Source of the DNA: Euonymus europaeus
Taxonomy: Eukaryota > Streptophyta > Magnoliopsida > Celastrales > Celastraceae
Assembly (NCBI GenBank): GCA_963580455.1
Contig: OY756967.1
Span: 5,726,501-5,790,500 of the forward strand
Length of the DNA: 64,000 bases
Direction of reading: 5' to 3'
Shown: one piece after another, positions 10,301 through 21,045 of the stretch
Layout: each line of letters opens with the position of its first letter
Numbering within the stretch: the stretch's first letter is position 1
Made by a program: the position numbers and the translations under genes
The notes under the pieces: model-generated
What the model saw: only the letters and a program-made list of their open reading frames with translations
Told to the model about the DNA's origin: nothing
The model's database searches: none

Positions 10301-11360
10301 CAATCTTGGCAAAACTATCGTTGCCCATCTTCACTGTACCAAAATCGCCAGTTCTGTACGAAGTGAAGAAATCACTTTGTGGAGTGGCGTGGTGCGATGC
10401 AGCAGTGTCGATCACCCACTCAGGATCGTGGCTTGCTGCATGTAAGCACATCTCTTCACTGCAAGAGAGTAGTGCTACATCCTCCGAAATGGTGATCAAC
10501 GTTTCACCATTTTCCTTCTTTGACTCAGAGCTATTCTGACCTTGCTCTCGTTGTAACTTCCAGCAATTCTTCTTTACGTGGCCTTCAATGCCACAATGGT
10601 AACACTTGTATTTACCTTTTTGTTGTCTCCTGCCGTCACTGGACTTTCCATGATCCTGGTTCCGTCCTCGGCTCTGACTTCTCCCTCTACTCCTGCCTCT
10701 CCCCTGAGGCCGTCCTCTGCTTTCAGTAACAAGGGCATGAGACTGGTCTATGCCCAATTCCTTCCTTCGACTCTCCTCGTTGAATAAAGCATCCGAGACC
10801 ATCTCCATAGTGAGTTTGCCTCCGGGTGCAGAGTTATTGAGAGAGACCACCAGCGTCTCCCAACTATCCGGTAAGGAACTGAGAAGTAGTAAGGCTTGAT
10901 CTTCATCTTTAAGAATAAACTTGACAGCTACAAGTTGATTCACCACGTTCTGGAACTCATTGTTGTGCTCAGCTACAGAAGTACCATTTTTCAACTTCAA
11001 GTTGACAAGCCGTCTAACCAAGAGAGCTTTATTTCGAGCGGTCTTGGCTTGATACATGTTTTCGAGCTTTTTCCAGAGCTCGTATGCATTCGTCTCCTGT
11101 GCAACATGGTGAAACACACTGTGGTCAACCCAATTACGAATTTGACCAATCGTCTTCTTGTGTTTCTTTGTCCACTCAGCATCTTTTATATCATCTGGTC
11201 TCTTGCCCTCATTTTCCAAGGGATCCGCCAGATCTCTACAATTCAAGAAATCCTCCATCCGAGGTTTCCACAAAGCATAATTTGTCGGTGTCAACTTCAT
11301 CATAGCTCCTGATGACTCTGATGTAGAAGCTTCCATCAGAAAAGATTCGGTTTCAAGCAA
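7314..11360 (-). CDS. gag-pol: Copia-2 Gag-Pol polyprotein, intact
   Basis: A single 1348-residue polyprotein giving all enzymes for retrotransposition. Order: UBN2 Gag core (residues about 20-200, motif YALWKPRMEDFL), an Arg/Gly/Ser-rich basic stretch, a CCHC knuckle (CYHCGIEGHVKKNC), aspartic protease (WVIDTAASHH), GAG pre-integrase (LWHKRLGHMG), integrase core ([31 protein letters not shown]), reverse transcriptase (YVDD near residue 1029) and RNase H (ALSTTEAEYIAAAEAGKE), ending after the usual DMLTKVVTREKLELC tail. The length is normal for the Tnt1/Tork group and all catalytic signatures are visible. A second ATG nine codons in (MEASTS) could be the real start. No stop or frameshift was seen, so this is the only copy here with full coding capacity. 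Confidence 0.95.
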   Translation of the reverse strand: MLETESFLMEASTSESSGAMMKLTPTNYALWKPRMEDFLNCRDLADPLENEGKRPDDIKDAEWTKKHKKTIGQIRNWVDHSVFHHVAQETNAYELWKKLENMYQAKTARNKALLVRRLVNLKLKNGTSVAEHNNEFQNVVNQLVAVKFILKDEDQALLLLSSLPDSWETLVVSLNNSAPGGKLTMEMVSDALFNEESRRKELGIDQSHALVTESRGRPQGRGRSRGRSQSRGRNQDHGKSSDGRRQQKGKYKCYHCGIEGHVKKNCWKLQREQGQNSSESKKENGETLITISEDVALLSCSEEMCLHAASHDPEWVIDTAASHHATPQSDFFTSYRTGDFGTVKMGNDSFAKIVAIGDVHVKTNLGCAMVLKDVRHVPDLRFNLIAVNALDKQGYHNHFGNGTWKLTKGALTYARGHICGTLYRTQAKVCSESINAVEEETSPNLWHKRLGHMGEKGLSTLSKKALIKVSKDIPLNPCDHCLFGKQHRVSFNTSSTKRSELLSLVHSDVCGPLEEESLGGNRYFLTFIDDASRKVWVYFLRTKDQVFENFKNFQAMVERETGKKLKCLRSDNGGEYVSREFEAYCAESGIRHEKTVPRTPQHNGVAERMNRTIMERARCMISMAKLPKPFWGEAVRVARYLINRSPSAPLNFEIPEKVWSGRNISYSHLRVFGCKAFAHVSKEQRQKLDNRSIPCIFIGYGDDEFGYRLWEPTDKKVIRSRDVVFHENEVFEDLDKSSKSIVPGVANTIPDPTLVAPANNNELQEEDLEEEDTEGVEQGEPQPPPPEAAEPAQPPPVTVPQPERSQRGRTLIPSRRYPDSDYILLTDEGEPESFQEAHNHAESSEWMQAMQEEMNSLQKNQTYELVKLPKGKKALQNKWVFKLKKDGSGKLVKYKARLVVKGFQQKKGVDFDEIFSPVVKMTSIRVILGLVASMNLELEQMDVKTAFLHGDLEEEIYMEQPEGFEVPKKKHLVCKLQKSLYGLKQVPRQWYIKFDSFMMGHGYKRTAADQCVYVQKFPDGNFVILLLYVDDMLIVGQDVAMINRLKDQLSQFFDMKDLGPAQQILGMKIVRDRKAKKLWLSQEAYVKRVLERFNMKNAKQVTTPLGNHFQLSKKSCPSSEKEIEEMKAVPYSSAVDSLMYAMVCTRPDIAHAVGVVSRFLSNPGKEHWEAVKWILRYLKGTSKLCLCFGGADPVLDGYTDSDMAGDLDSRKSTSGYVFTFAGGAVSWQSKLQKCVALSTTEAEYIAAAEAGKELLWLKRFLQELGIIQKEYKVHCDSQSALDLSKNFMYHSRTKHIDIRYHWIREVIEDELLKLVKIHTEENPSDMLTKVVTREKLELCRDIAGMDSN

Positions 11361-11546
11361 AACCGAAATTTTGGAGTGGAATCTCGCAAAACCGATAGCA
11401 CGGTTGCGTCCGGAAGGGTTGAAAACCTCGGGAACCGGTCTGACCTTCCTGAAAACCGGTCCAAAAAATACCGAACCGGCCGGTCAAAGTTTCTGTAATT
11501 TGAACCAGACTTAACTGTTGACTAACGGTCAACTAACACCGTTTGC

Positions 11547-11670
11547 TGACGTGGCTGCTGACATGGCACAATTGCTGACTGTGCGCTGACGTGACAGATG
11601 CTGACGTGGCCCTGTGACGTGTCGCTGACGTGGCAGATGATGACGTCACTGTGACGTCAGCATGACGTCA
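11547..11670. promoter_or_regulatory. Array of eight TGACG motifs with three palindromic TGACGTCA sites
   Basis: Within the Copia-2 leader, between primer site and gag, TGACG occurs on the plus strand at 11547, 11587, 11602, 11615, 11626, 11641, 11652 and 11663. The last three are full TGACGTCA palindromes whose starts are exactly 11 bp apart, about one helical turn. TGACG is the core bound by plant TGA-type bZIP factors (as-1-like elements). A role as an internal enhancer responding to stress or salicylate is inferred. Confidence 0.6.
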
Positions 11671-11891
11671 CTTCGTCTTCTTCCTCCAGCAAGCACGAAT
11701 AGTGCAGAAAATTTCAGAGGGAGAGTGTGGCTCACCCCGACGTCCGATTTCGATGATTTTTGAACCAGGAGACTCGTGAGGTGATGAGGAACACCCAGAT
11801 GTGTTCAAAACTTGATTTCGTTGAAGTCGAAAAATTGACCCGAGAGCAAAAATATGCTCTGTTTCAGTCCGGGATGAGTTCCGGGACTTAA

Positions 11892-11909
11892 CCTTCACCT
11901 GCGATACCA
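11892..11909 (-). other. Copia-2 primer-binding site
   Basis: Reads TGGTATCGCAGGTGAAGG on the minus strand, two bases inside the 5' LTR. It fits the 3' end of the initiator methionine tRNA used by most copia elements. Confidence 0.85.
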
Positions 11910-11911
11910 CT

Positions 11912-12266
11912 TGTTGAGGATACCAGATCAATATGACAAGCAACGAAACCAAAAACTGAGAGAAAAATGCAAAGAGTTTTTTTTCCGGTAAAACTAACTA
12001 CACAACTTTCTTTCTCTCTACCACATCTCTCCACATACCTCTATATCTCCTTATATAGAGGTACAATGCCCCTAACAAGACAAACAAGCATTCAACACCT
12101 TACATGTACAACTTTGACAAAGAACACCTAGGTGGCTAGTGGGTTGGTGCATGGTGGCTTGGTGCATGGTGGCTGGTGGGTTGGTGAATGGCAGAACTTG
12201 GTGGCTGCTGCTTCTAGACATGGTGGCTGGCTGTCTTCTTTGACTTGTATGGGTATGAACCCATCA
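11912..12266 (-). repeat. Copia-2 right (5') LTR with promoter
   Basis: 355 bp; on the minus strand it begins TGATGGGTTCATACCC and ends CTCAACA. A canonical TATA box, CTATATAAGG on the minus strand, lies at 12049-12058 and would start the element transcript leftward. Confidence 0.9.
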
Positions 12267-13660
12267 TAACTTAAGATAGCTTTAAGCTCCTCATGCTCTC
12301 ATTCCAGAGCCAAGTAATTAAGCTCTTTTTTAACAAATTTTGAACATTCAAGTCACGTGGTTTATAAGATGAACTACTAGTGAGAATCTCGAGAACTACT
12401 TCAGATTGGGTCGACATTAAAGACAGAGTTCAAACTCTAGAAGTACCACATGAATTTCTGATTTTGGTGTTCAAAGGCTAGTCATTTTTTGGTAACAGTA
12501 ACGGTCTTAGAGGTCTTAGTGAGAGTTGATTGAGGGTTTTAAGGTAATGATAGCCTAGTGACAGTCTATGCTAGTGCTGCTACATACTACTATGGTTGTG
12601 GTGGTCGTAGAATCTCCACTTTTATCCATTAAACAATACCAAAAACAAAACTCACCTCTCTTTTTCTCCCTCTCTAGATCTACTTATCTAAATGTCTATC
12701 TGCCTTCAACAACCATACCAATGTGTGATTGTGCTTTACTTGTGGCTACTACTGGATTAGCTTCTTCTTAATCGGTGAACGAGTAAGGTCATGAAGATGC
12801 ATTAGTGTGTAACATGCTGTGTTGGACAGCTGCCTTATTGTTTACATTGATATATATATATATAGACACACACACATATCATCAGAAAAGAAAAAAAATG
12901 TTACATCAAATTTATATATTTCACCAAACAAACAAAGAAAAATATTAACAAATATTTTGTCCAAACACTATAAATTAATCATTTTTATGATAAATATTTC
13001 ATTTTCTACGAGTTTGATTTTCCTTAAGACAAACAGAGCATTCACGTGCATCTTCCATTACCTTAAGTGAATTGAGCCCAACCCATCTCTCAGCCCAATC
13101 CCTACTTGTAAGAAACAGAAATAACTCTTCAAAGATTTTTAAAACTCCCATGCTCAACCATATTCAGAACCCCTTCCCCAATCACATCCTCCACCCCAAG
13201 TGTTGTTATTCTAATCTTGACCAAGTCAGAGGGTAATCAATTTTTAATTAATTGTCACATCTTAATGACGAAAAAAATATAATTTTTTCAAGTGTAAATA
13301 AATTCAACTTCCATTCTTATGAGTTTTTAAATGTAAATTATATTTCTCAAAAAAAAAAAAAAAAATGTAAATTATTGTACCCAATCCCAAGTCCTTAATG
13401 CCCAAGTTAACTCCATTCACTAGTCCTCATCTTTGTGGACCCATTTTTTATTAATTAATTACAAACACAAGCATATTTCCCTTTTTCACATTTCAAATGA
13501 CATATTTACCCCTTTGGGCCCACATGTTCAAAGTAGAACTTGACGCGGTTCACGTGGGAGGGACTGTGGCGCCAAGTGCAGCGAAACTTCCAAACTCCGT
13601 AAATTCCACAGGGTCCCTCTCAAAGACTCCATTTGGGCCCACGTCCTCTCCAGATGGGCT
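12267..13660. other. Intergenic stretch upstream of the aspartic protease
   Basis: No gene seen. Contains a TA run at 12850-12864 followed by CA repeats, a poly-A run near 13350-13365, and toward the right end the gene promoter with a CACGTG core near 13551. Confidence 0.5.
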
Positions 13661-13669
13661 GCACCCTAA

Positions 13670-13682
13670 ACTCTATATACGT
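13670..13682 (+). promoter_or_regulatory. Likely TATA box of the aspartic protease gene
   Basis: CTCTATATACG about 180 bp upstream of the start codon. A G-box-like TCACGTGGG near 13550 lies further upstream. Confidence 0.45.
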
Positions 13683-13855
13683 CCCTCATAGGCACGCGAT
13701 CGCATTGGATAGAAACTCCAACCAGTCAGTCAAAACCGAGTGCTACTTTTTCCTTATTTTTCAGTCTGCCACTCATTTTTCTGTCACAAACGAAAATCTT
13801 GAAACCCACCCTTTTCTCGCTTTTGGACCCCAAACAAAAGCAAAAGGTACTGATT

Positions 13856-16371
13856 ATGGAAGCGAAAAGGCAAAGTGAGCGTTTTCCGTTAATGGTGATT
13901 ATGGTGATGTTCTTCGTGGTTTTTTGCGGGAAATTTCAAGGCTGTTTTGCCGAAGCCGGGAACAAGAGAAAGTCAGCGCCACCGGCGGCTGCTAAGCGCT
14001 CGTCTGTTGTTTTACCGATCACCGGAAATGTTTATCCTCTCGGGTGTGTGATTCTTGATTTCTTGCCAATCGATTTGAATGGCTATGTTTGTTTGATTCC
14101 ACTTGTTCTTTTGGGGCTTCTCTTGTTAATTTCGATTGTAATCATGTTTTTTTTTCTTCTTTTCTTTTGATTCTACTGTTTAAAAAACTGGTAGTTTTTC
14201 GCGTGTGTAATGTTATAATATTGTTGTTCTTCTACCATATCCTCAGTTTGGTTTTCTCGATCTTTGCTTTATGAATTGTTCTTGGACTAGTTTGAGAACT
14301 GTATCTCAATTCTTTGTTGCTTTTCTGAAAATCTAACCTTGATTTTTCAATTCTTTATCGCTTACAAGCTTTTCGACCTATTTCCCATGAGAAATTGCTC
14401 TCCAAGATTCTTTGGTAGAAAGTGAGCCAAGTCATTATGTTCCTTTCGACCTGAGGAGGTGTATTCACCAAATCAAAGCTGAATTCCTGCATTAAACCCT
14501 TGCGCGCTATTTCCAAGAGGCGCTTGCATGATTAGTTTCACTCTGTCCTTATGTTCCTTTCTTGACATCGACTATTAGGTTTCCCCTACTTTTTTGTGCT
14601 GAGTGTGTGACAGTAAAGTTGATAGTATTTGCAATTTCATTTAATCTGTAGGTACTACTATGTGACAGTCAATATTGGCAAACCACCCAAGCTTTACGAG
14701 TTGGACATTGATACCGGCAGTGATCTCACTTGGGTCCAATGTGATGCACCTTGTGTACGTTGCACCAGGGTAAAGATCTCATTGGATAACGATTAGGAAT
14801 TGCTGTTATTGTTATACTTTCTCACATCAAATTCTTTCTCCTGTGTGCAGCCCCGCAACAGCCTTTACAAGCCCAAAAGGAACCTTGTGCCATGTCAGCA
14901 TTCCTTATGCGCTGCCCTCCAGGCGCCAGAAACACGCCATTGTGAATCCCCAACCGACCAATGCGATTATGAGGTTAACTATGCTGATACTGGTTCATCA
15001 TCTGGCGTGCTGGTTGCAGACATTCTTCCTCTCCGACTTTCCAATGGCTCTGTCATTGGACCTCAGTTGGCATTTGGGTGGGTATTTTTCATTTGCACCC
15101 TAATTTCAGCTTCTGGAATCATATTATGTCTCTGTGTAACATCCTTCAACTTGCATTCTTATTCAGTTGATGCATATTCTTTATGTCTTTATGTTTTGAA
15201 CCTTTCGAATTGAATCTCTCTCGTGGCCATTCAGAGTAATTTGTCATAATTTATGATCCTCTTGTCTGCAGGTGTGGATATGATCAAAAGAATCCTAGTT
15301 CTGCTCCAGCACCTCCCACAGCTGGGGTCCTTGGTCTAGGAAAAGGCAAAGTCGGCCTCGTGTCACAAATGTATGCAATGGGTGTAACACAAAATGTGAT
15401 GGGCCACTGTTTAAGCAGGCAAGGAGGTGGGTTTATATTCATAGGAGATGATGTATTCCCTCCTTCAGGAATTGTCTGGACACCAATGACTACCACTATG
15501 AAGTAATTACTCTGAAATTCTCTTTCTTCTTCTATGCCTCCTTGCTTACTTGATGTCGTCTTTGTAGATTAAATTATGCCCGATTGTTGTGATTCAGGGA
15601 ATTCTACTCATCTGGGCCCGCAGAACTCTTTATTGGCGGAAAACCTTCTGGACCAAATACACTTCAAGTTGTTTTCGATAGTGGAAGCTCTTACACCTAC
15701 TTCAATTCTGAAGCATACAAAACCACGCTTAATCTGGTAAGGTGAAACAGTAAAGAGCATTTGGATGTAGTCATCAAATTAGCTAGGAATATCCAACATA
15801 CTTATTTAGATGACCTGTTTACTTATCAATGTTTCAGATTAGGCAAGACCTTAAAGGGAAGCCTTTAAAAGATGCACCTGAGGATAAAGCTCTTCCAGTG
15901 TGCTGGAAAGGTGGAAAACCTTTTAAATCTATTCGAGATGTCAGTAGCTACTTCAAGCCCATGGCCCTGAGCTTTACAAAAGTTAAGAATGTTCAGCTGC
16001 AGTTACCACCTGAAGCATACCTGATTGTCACAGTAAGTACTATCTTGAAGCCATTAATTTAACTAAGTTAGCATGAATATTGAACGCGTGCTGAACATCT
16101 TGCACTTCAGGAGAAGGGAAATGTGTGCTTGGGAATTTTGAATGGCACTGAAATAGACTTGGGAAACTTGAACATACTAGGAGGTGCGTGATACTAACTT
16201 GAACAAAATCTAACGGAAATTTCTTAGTTTAATTTTGCCATTCTGATTTCTGTCATCTCTTTCGTACTTTTTCCAGACATTTCTTTACAAGATAAGATGG
16301 TGATTTATGACAATGGAAAGCAGCAGATTGGATGGGTTTCAGCAGACTGCAATAGGCTCCCCAAGTCCTGA
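13856..16371 (+). CDS. Asp1/nucellin-like aspartic protease (family A1)
   Basis: A pepsin-type endopeptidase of the plant Asp1/nucellin group, entering the secretory pathway. Exons by GT/AG borders and frame: 13856-14043, 14652-14769, 14851-15077, 15272-15502, 15598-15736, 15838-16032, 16111-16183, 16277-16371; total 1266 nt, 421 residues. The ATG opens a basic stretch and a hydrophobic signal sequence (residues about 12-25, MVIMVMFFVVFC) with likely cleavage soon after GCFA. The first catalytic motif is DTGSD (Asp83) in WVQCDAPC context; the second is DSGSS (Asp282) followed by YTYF. Many cysteines are conserved (CDAPC, CDYEV, FGCGYDQ, CLGI). The protein ends QIGWVSADCNRLPKS. There is no plant-specific insert and no C-terminal GPI-type tail. 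Nothing suggests damage. Substrate is not predictable. Splice sites are predicted by eye. Confidence 0.93.
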
Positions 16372-17100
16372 AACCATATTCTCTGATACTTTTCGTCTTT
16401 TAGAAAGTAAAAATTCGGGACTATCTCACTGGGATTTTTTTTGCATAATATTTATTAGCAGCTTGGATCGTGATTATATAGAAGATTTTTCTCAGCCATA
16501 TACAGCCAACTTTGGTATCTTAGAAGGGCACTGTCCAGCACGTTATGCCTCTAAGAAAGCCAACATGCAGACTTGCAGCAGAAGAGTCAAGGCATAAGAA
16601 TAAAGGTGAAAGTAGTTTCGTGGTATTATATAGTAGATACAGACATTTTTGTTCGTTCAGATCTATAGGAGCTGAAACACTTGACCTTGAGGTCATGATC
16701 CTAGGTCTGTAGATTCTTTTTCTGATGTATATTGGCATATAATGTAGAAGGTGTAAAATGGGCTCTTACTCCCATATACAAACAGTGGAATACAAATGCT
16801 TATTACAGTAGATGTATCCCAACCAGTTCTTCTGCCATATTTTAGAGGTTGAATCCCCAAATGCTGATTCCGACTAAATTCGTCGACTGAGGCTACTACG
16901 ATCAATACTGTTCTTAGGATGCGATACTTCAATCAGTAGTTTTCTTTGAACGCAATACTTTAATTGAAGTTCAACATTGGTCTTTAAAACCTTATATGGA
17001 ATCTGACTTCTCACTTAGACTTTCAATATGGCCAAAACGGGAAAATTCATCTATGAATGAAGGTAATAAAAAATCTGAAACTTCCTAAAATGAGTCAACG
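16372..17100. other. Protease 3' UTR and intergenic DNA
   Basis: An AATAAA signal at 16599-16604 lies about 230 bp past the stop codon. No gene is seen from there to the Mutator-like element. Confidence 0.5.
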
Positions 17101-18529
17101 GTTCAGAAATGGTAAAATTATACTTTTAGTCCCTCAAGTATACATCATATTTCATTTTTATCCCTAAACTATTTTCGCTCTTTAAATCGTCCCTAAACTA
17201 TCTCTGACTGCACCGTTTGTCCCTCAGACTAGTTTTTCACCGGAAGAATCCTACTTGGCAAGTCTACGTGGATTTTATTAATCATTTATAGAATAGATGG
17301 CATCCATGTGGTGTAAATGTTGATATGTTTGGCAAAATTGCCCTAATTCCCCAAAAAAACCCTAATCTCCCTCAACCTCTTGTTCTTACTAGAGACAAAC
17401 CAAGTGAACCAGAGTCCATTGTTGTTCCTCAACCTGTCGTTCTTACCAGAGGCTAACCAAAAGGCATTCACAGGTAATGGCTCAACTCTCGCTCTCGTTC
17501 TTACCATTCTCAGTTGTTGTTCTTATGCTCACCTTCTGACCAGTCATAATTCTTATTGTTACAGCTCTCGATCTTCAGTTTCATGATCTTACCAATATCG
17601 ATCCCTTCGATTTTGTTCCTCATCAAGGCGATTCATCTTACCAAAGGCATTCACAGGTAAATCCTACAATTTTTGTAATTGTTGCCTTTTTCTTCTCCTC
17701 TTCGTATGTTCGTATGTTGATTTTGATTTTGTGGTTTCTAATTTGGGGATATTAGTTGATGAAATCGGGTTTTTCCCTTATTCAATTTGATCTGTGTTTT
17801 TGCATCCGTGGATACTTTTTATCTCAATGATTGTCTCTTCTTCTCCTAATTGTTAGCAGTGGTGTTCAAAGGTTAGGGTTTTCAATTGAACAAACTCTGT
17901 CATTCTTCTTTTGATGCAAATGTGATAAGAGCATCACCTAGAGATTGGGTTCGAATTATGTTGATGTTAATTTGTAAAGTTTGTTGAATGAGTTGTTGTT
18001 ATGTGTTGTATATACTCTGGAATCATCAATGTTTGGACAATTGGTTTCTGTTATGTGGGGCTTGATAATATTTGTTCAATGAGTTGCTGTTATGTGTTGT
18101 TTATATTTTGGAAATGCTATTTTTTGCGTTGTTTACAGGTTGTAAGAATGGTAAAAACTCGTGCTGCAAAACGTCAAGCAACCGATTTGGTAGCTGTTGA
18201 TGATGATTTAGAGGTTGAGAGTGATGGGAGCTATGAGGAGAGTGATAGTGATGACAGTGCTATGAATGTCAGATTTGATGATAGTGAAGATAATCTGACA
18301 TAGGTGACAATGATTTGTTTACGAGGTACATTGATGCTGAGATTGAAGGTGATGGAGGTGTGAAGGGGAGGGATGATGAGTTCTTATATTTGCCACCAGA
18401 TGATGCAACTGCTTTCAGTGATGGGAAATATGCATTTGATGAATTGGATAGTTACGATGGAGGGTCTGATGAAGATGGTATGGATGAGGGGAGAAGAGAT
18501 GCTCATCCAGTCTTTAGAGAGATTAAGTG

Positions 18530-21045
18530 TTGGGTTTAAAATACCCTACTAGCAAGTGCACTAGTCGAAGGGATAGCACAAGTAGTCAGTAGAGATCGTA
18601 TCCACAGAGACAGAGTTATAATTGATCCAAATGTTTATTTGTATATATTTATGGACAATGCAAGAAATTAAAGTTTCGCTCAAGTTGATTGGGTTCACAA
18701 TTTAATAAGAATGCAAGCAAAAAAAGTAAAGTGTTTTTGGAATTTTTATATTGAAGAATGCAGATGCTAATGCAATTTATCACTAGGCAAATTATACTAA
18801 TGCAATGAATTCAAGTGGAAGAATGAAGCACCAAGACTTCGAAATCCACCAAGGGTCGATGATGTGCAAACACAACCAATTCACTCACACATTTATCAAT
18901 CCGGGTATAACGAATCCGTACCTAAGTCGGTTTTAGCGCACTCAAGTCAATTTCCCTCATATCAATTACTAGCCATCTTATTGGTCTAGGTTGGATGTTC
19001 CTATCAACATTCTAGTCATCTTATTGGTCTAGACATGCATAAGAATTCATGAAAGCTCAATGGAAATAGGATTCATACAAACTTGTTCCAAACCTAATGG
19101 AAACAACAATTGCAATCTAAGGTCCCAAGAAGCATGATTAAATAGATATTTCACCATCTACAAAATCCATCAAACAAACCCATTCAAAACCCTAAGTGGT
19201 GATCAAGCACAAAGAGTAAGAAGAATCCACAATAATCATAGAAACCAAAGATTTATACCCAAAAAGATTCACATATAAACAAATCAATTCATACAACCAT
19301 CATTCAACCCAAGACTTTATCCTAACCTTGGTGATAAAGAGTTTAGCTACTCATAGAGAGAGAAAGAGACAAGCAAAGAAAGAGAAACATATTGGTAGAA
19401 CCCAAAATTGGAAGAAACACAAGCCAGGATTAAGAATCCCTACTTCAAGCCTTGAATCCTCCTTCTTTCCTCTGTTTTTCGCTCCCTGGAACGACCGTTC
19501 AATAAGTCAGAACTATCCAATTTTTAGGGCTTTCGCGAAATAAAAGTTCCCATTTTTTGTGCAGGGGCGCCTAGGCATGTAGGAAATGTGCCTAGGCGCA
19601 CCTCGCCTAGGCGCATTTCCTACACGCCTAGGCGCTGCTCTAGAAAAAGCAGTTTTCTGAATTTTTTTCATTCGCCCCTGTTCCGTGCGTGGCCCGTACC
19701 GCCTAGGCGTGTATAAATCACTCCCAGGATAATTTGCAAGCTTATTCTTGCTCTCATCTTGCCCATATTTGCCACCTTTTTGTTCTGCACCATCAATTGC
19801 CTATCAAAATTCAAGACAATAGATAAATGTACCGAATTGATAATACCAATGAGATAATAGATGGTTATTATCACCAAAAATAAGAGGTATATTCATACCT
19901 ATCATTAAGCACATGGACACTGGTCGATACTTTTTTATCGCAATAAATACCGACTGGTTTTACCCAATCGCAAGTGTACGGTCGGAAGACAGTAACAGTG
20001 AAAGGGATCGAATCTACAGGGACTATTGTAAAAACCAATTGAAAGACAAACAATAGTGTAAACTAATTCAGACTTTTTAATCAATGACAGCGAAGTTAAC
20101 TAGCTTAAATAAAATAACTAATTCAACAATGGATGAAAATTAGCTTGGATTTGGCTAGTTCAACTACCTCCACTTGTGCACACAAATCAATCTGCAATTA
20201 AACAAATTAAGAATTTAATGACGTCAATTAAAAGACTTTGGTCCAGCTCTAGCAATTAGATTTTCCTAAACAACAACCCTGACTTTGGTCCAGCTCAAGG
20301 TCTTTTCTTATCAAAGGAATCTTGGTTTGGTCTCTCCTAAGAATTTCCTAAGATAAGCATCAGCACGTGGAAATCGACAATCGCACAACCTAAGGCAATG
20401 GTCTATCACCCAATCAATTATGTTCAATGTTCTCAAACCTGAATCGCAAAACAAGTTTTTGTCACTTCGTCAAACACCGGGTCATGGTCAGCCGAATATG
20501 TTCAACTAACAATTCCTAAATATTATGATGATGGCCAGACATGCATAACAATAGGAAATCAACAATAAATTCAGAGAACAATGAATTAAATCCAGTTTAA
20601 TCAACAATCAATCTGTGCATAAAGTCTCAGTAGAAGAAAATACCAAACCCTAGCTAGAAAGTATTTAGCTACGCATAATCATACTTAAAACTATAAAAAT
20701 ACTCAAGACAATTGTTCTAATCGATGAGAAAGATGAAGGAATTACAACGCTTGGAATGCCTCCTCTCTGCCCTCTGTATTCTGGAAAATCTCAAATGGTA
20801 TCTGGCGGCTAGGGCTTTATGTTTTAACCTTAAAAGCTGCTGACCCGACTGCCACATCAGCTGGGTCCGAATCTAGAATCCCGCAACTCGTGGCCGCACG
20901 TAGATCGCGTCTGGCTCACTTTTCACCCAGAATCAACTTTTACAAATCAATAGCATCCAGCTGTACCTGTCATTAAATCACACAATTGGACAATATTTTG
21001 TACTAGAAACCTCATAAAGATTGGGTATTTAACATCATAAACATG
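18530..21045. mobile_element. 2.5-kb non-coding insertion made of two related units, nested in the MULE
   Basis: It interrupts the transposase reading between VFREIK and the HSPDTYKW segment; AGTG flanks it on both sides (18526-18529, 21046-21049), a possible short target duplication. Two units lie in the same orientation (about 18530-19880 and 19940-21045). They share landmarks in the same order: GCAAGTGCAC/GCAAGTGTAC followed by a GATCG..ATC.ACAG block, TTTAGCTAC(T/G)CATA, and CCTCCT..T.CCCTCTGT. There is no credible coding frame. I cannot name the family; it may be a non-autonomous retroelement or DNA element. Confidence 0.6.
19567..19635. repeat. Near-perfect 69-bp palindrome built on GCGCCTAGGC
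   Basis: Two arms of 32 bp with about two mismatches around a 5-bp centre; each arm carries two CCTAGG boxes. Expected to form a strong hairpin or cruciform. It lies in the first unit of the nested insertion. Confidence 0.85.

Larger units (their letters stand above)
6996..12266 (-). mobile_element. Copia-2, Ty1/copia (Tnt1/Tork-like) retrotransposon with intact gag-pol
   Basis: A minus-strand copia element. The 5' LTR is on the right (11912-12266) and the 3' LTR on the left (6996-7266). The minus-strand primer site TGGTATCGCAGGTGAAGG (11892-11909) follows the 5' LTR after two bases, and the polypurine tract AAGGGGGAGAAT lies next to the 3' LTR at about 7267-7279. One uninterrupted 1348-codon gag-pol frame fills the interior. 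In the shared part the LTRs differ by about two substitutions and one 8-bp repeat unit, so the insertion is young. The left LTR lacks about 92 bp of its outer end, and a clean target duplication is therefore not visible. The frame organisation and RT/RNase H resemble Tnt1-94. Confidence 0.95.

Noticed and set aside
11668..11952. 94-codon minus-strand frame spanning the Copia-2 leader
   Set aside because: Crosses the primer site and LTR border, has no family motif, and is best seen as leader sequence.
16307..16597. Alternative 96-codon frame past the protease stop
   Set aside because: Different frame over the last exon and the 3' UTR; the spliced protease frame explains the conservation.
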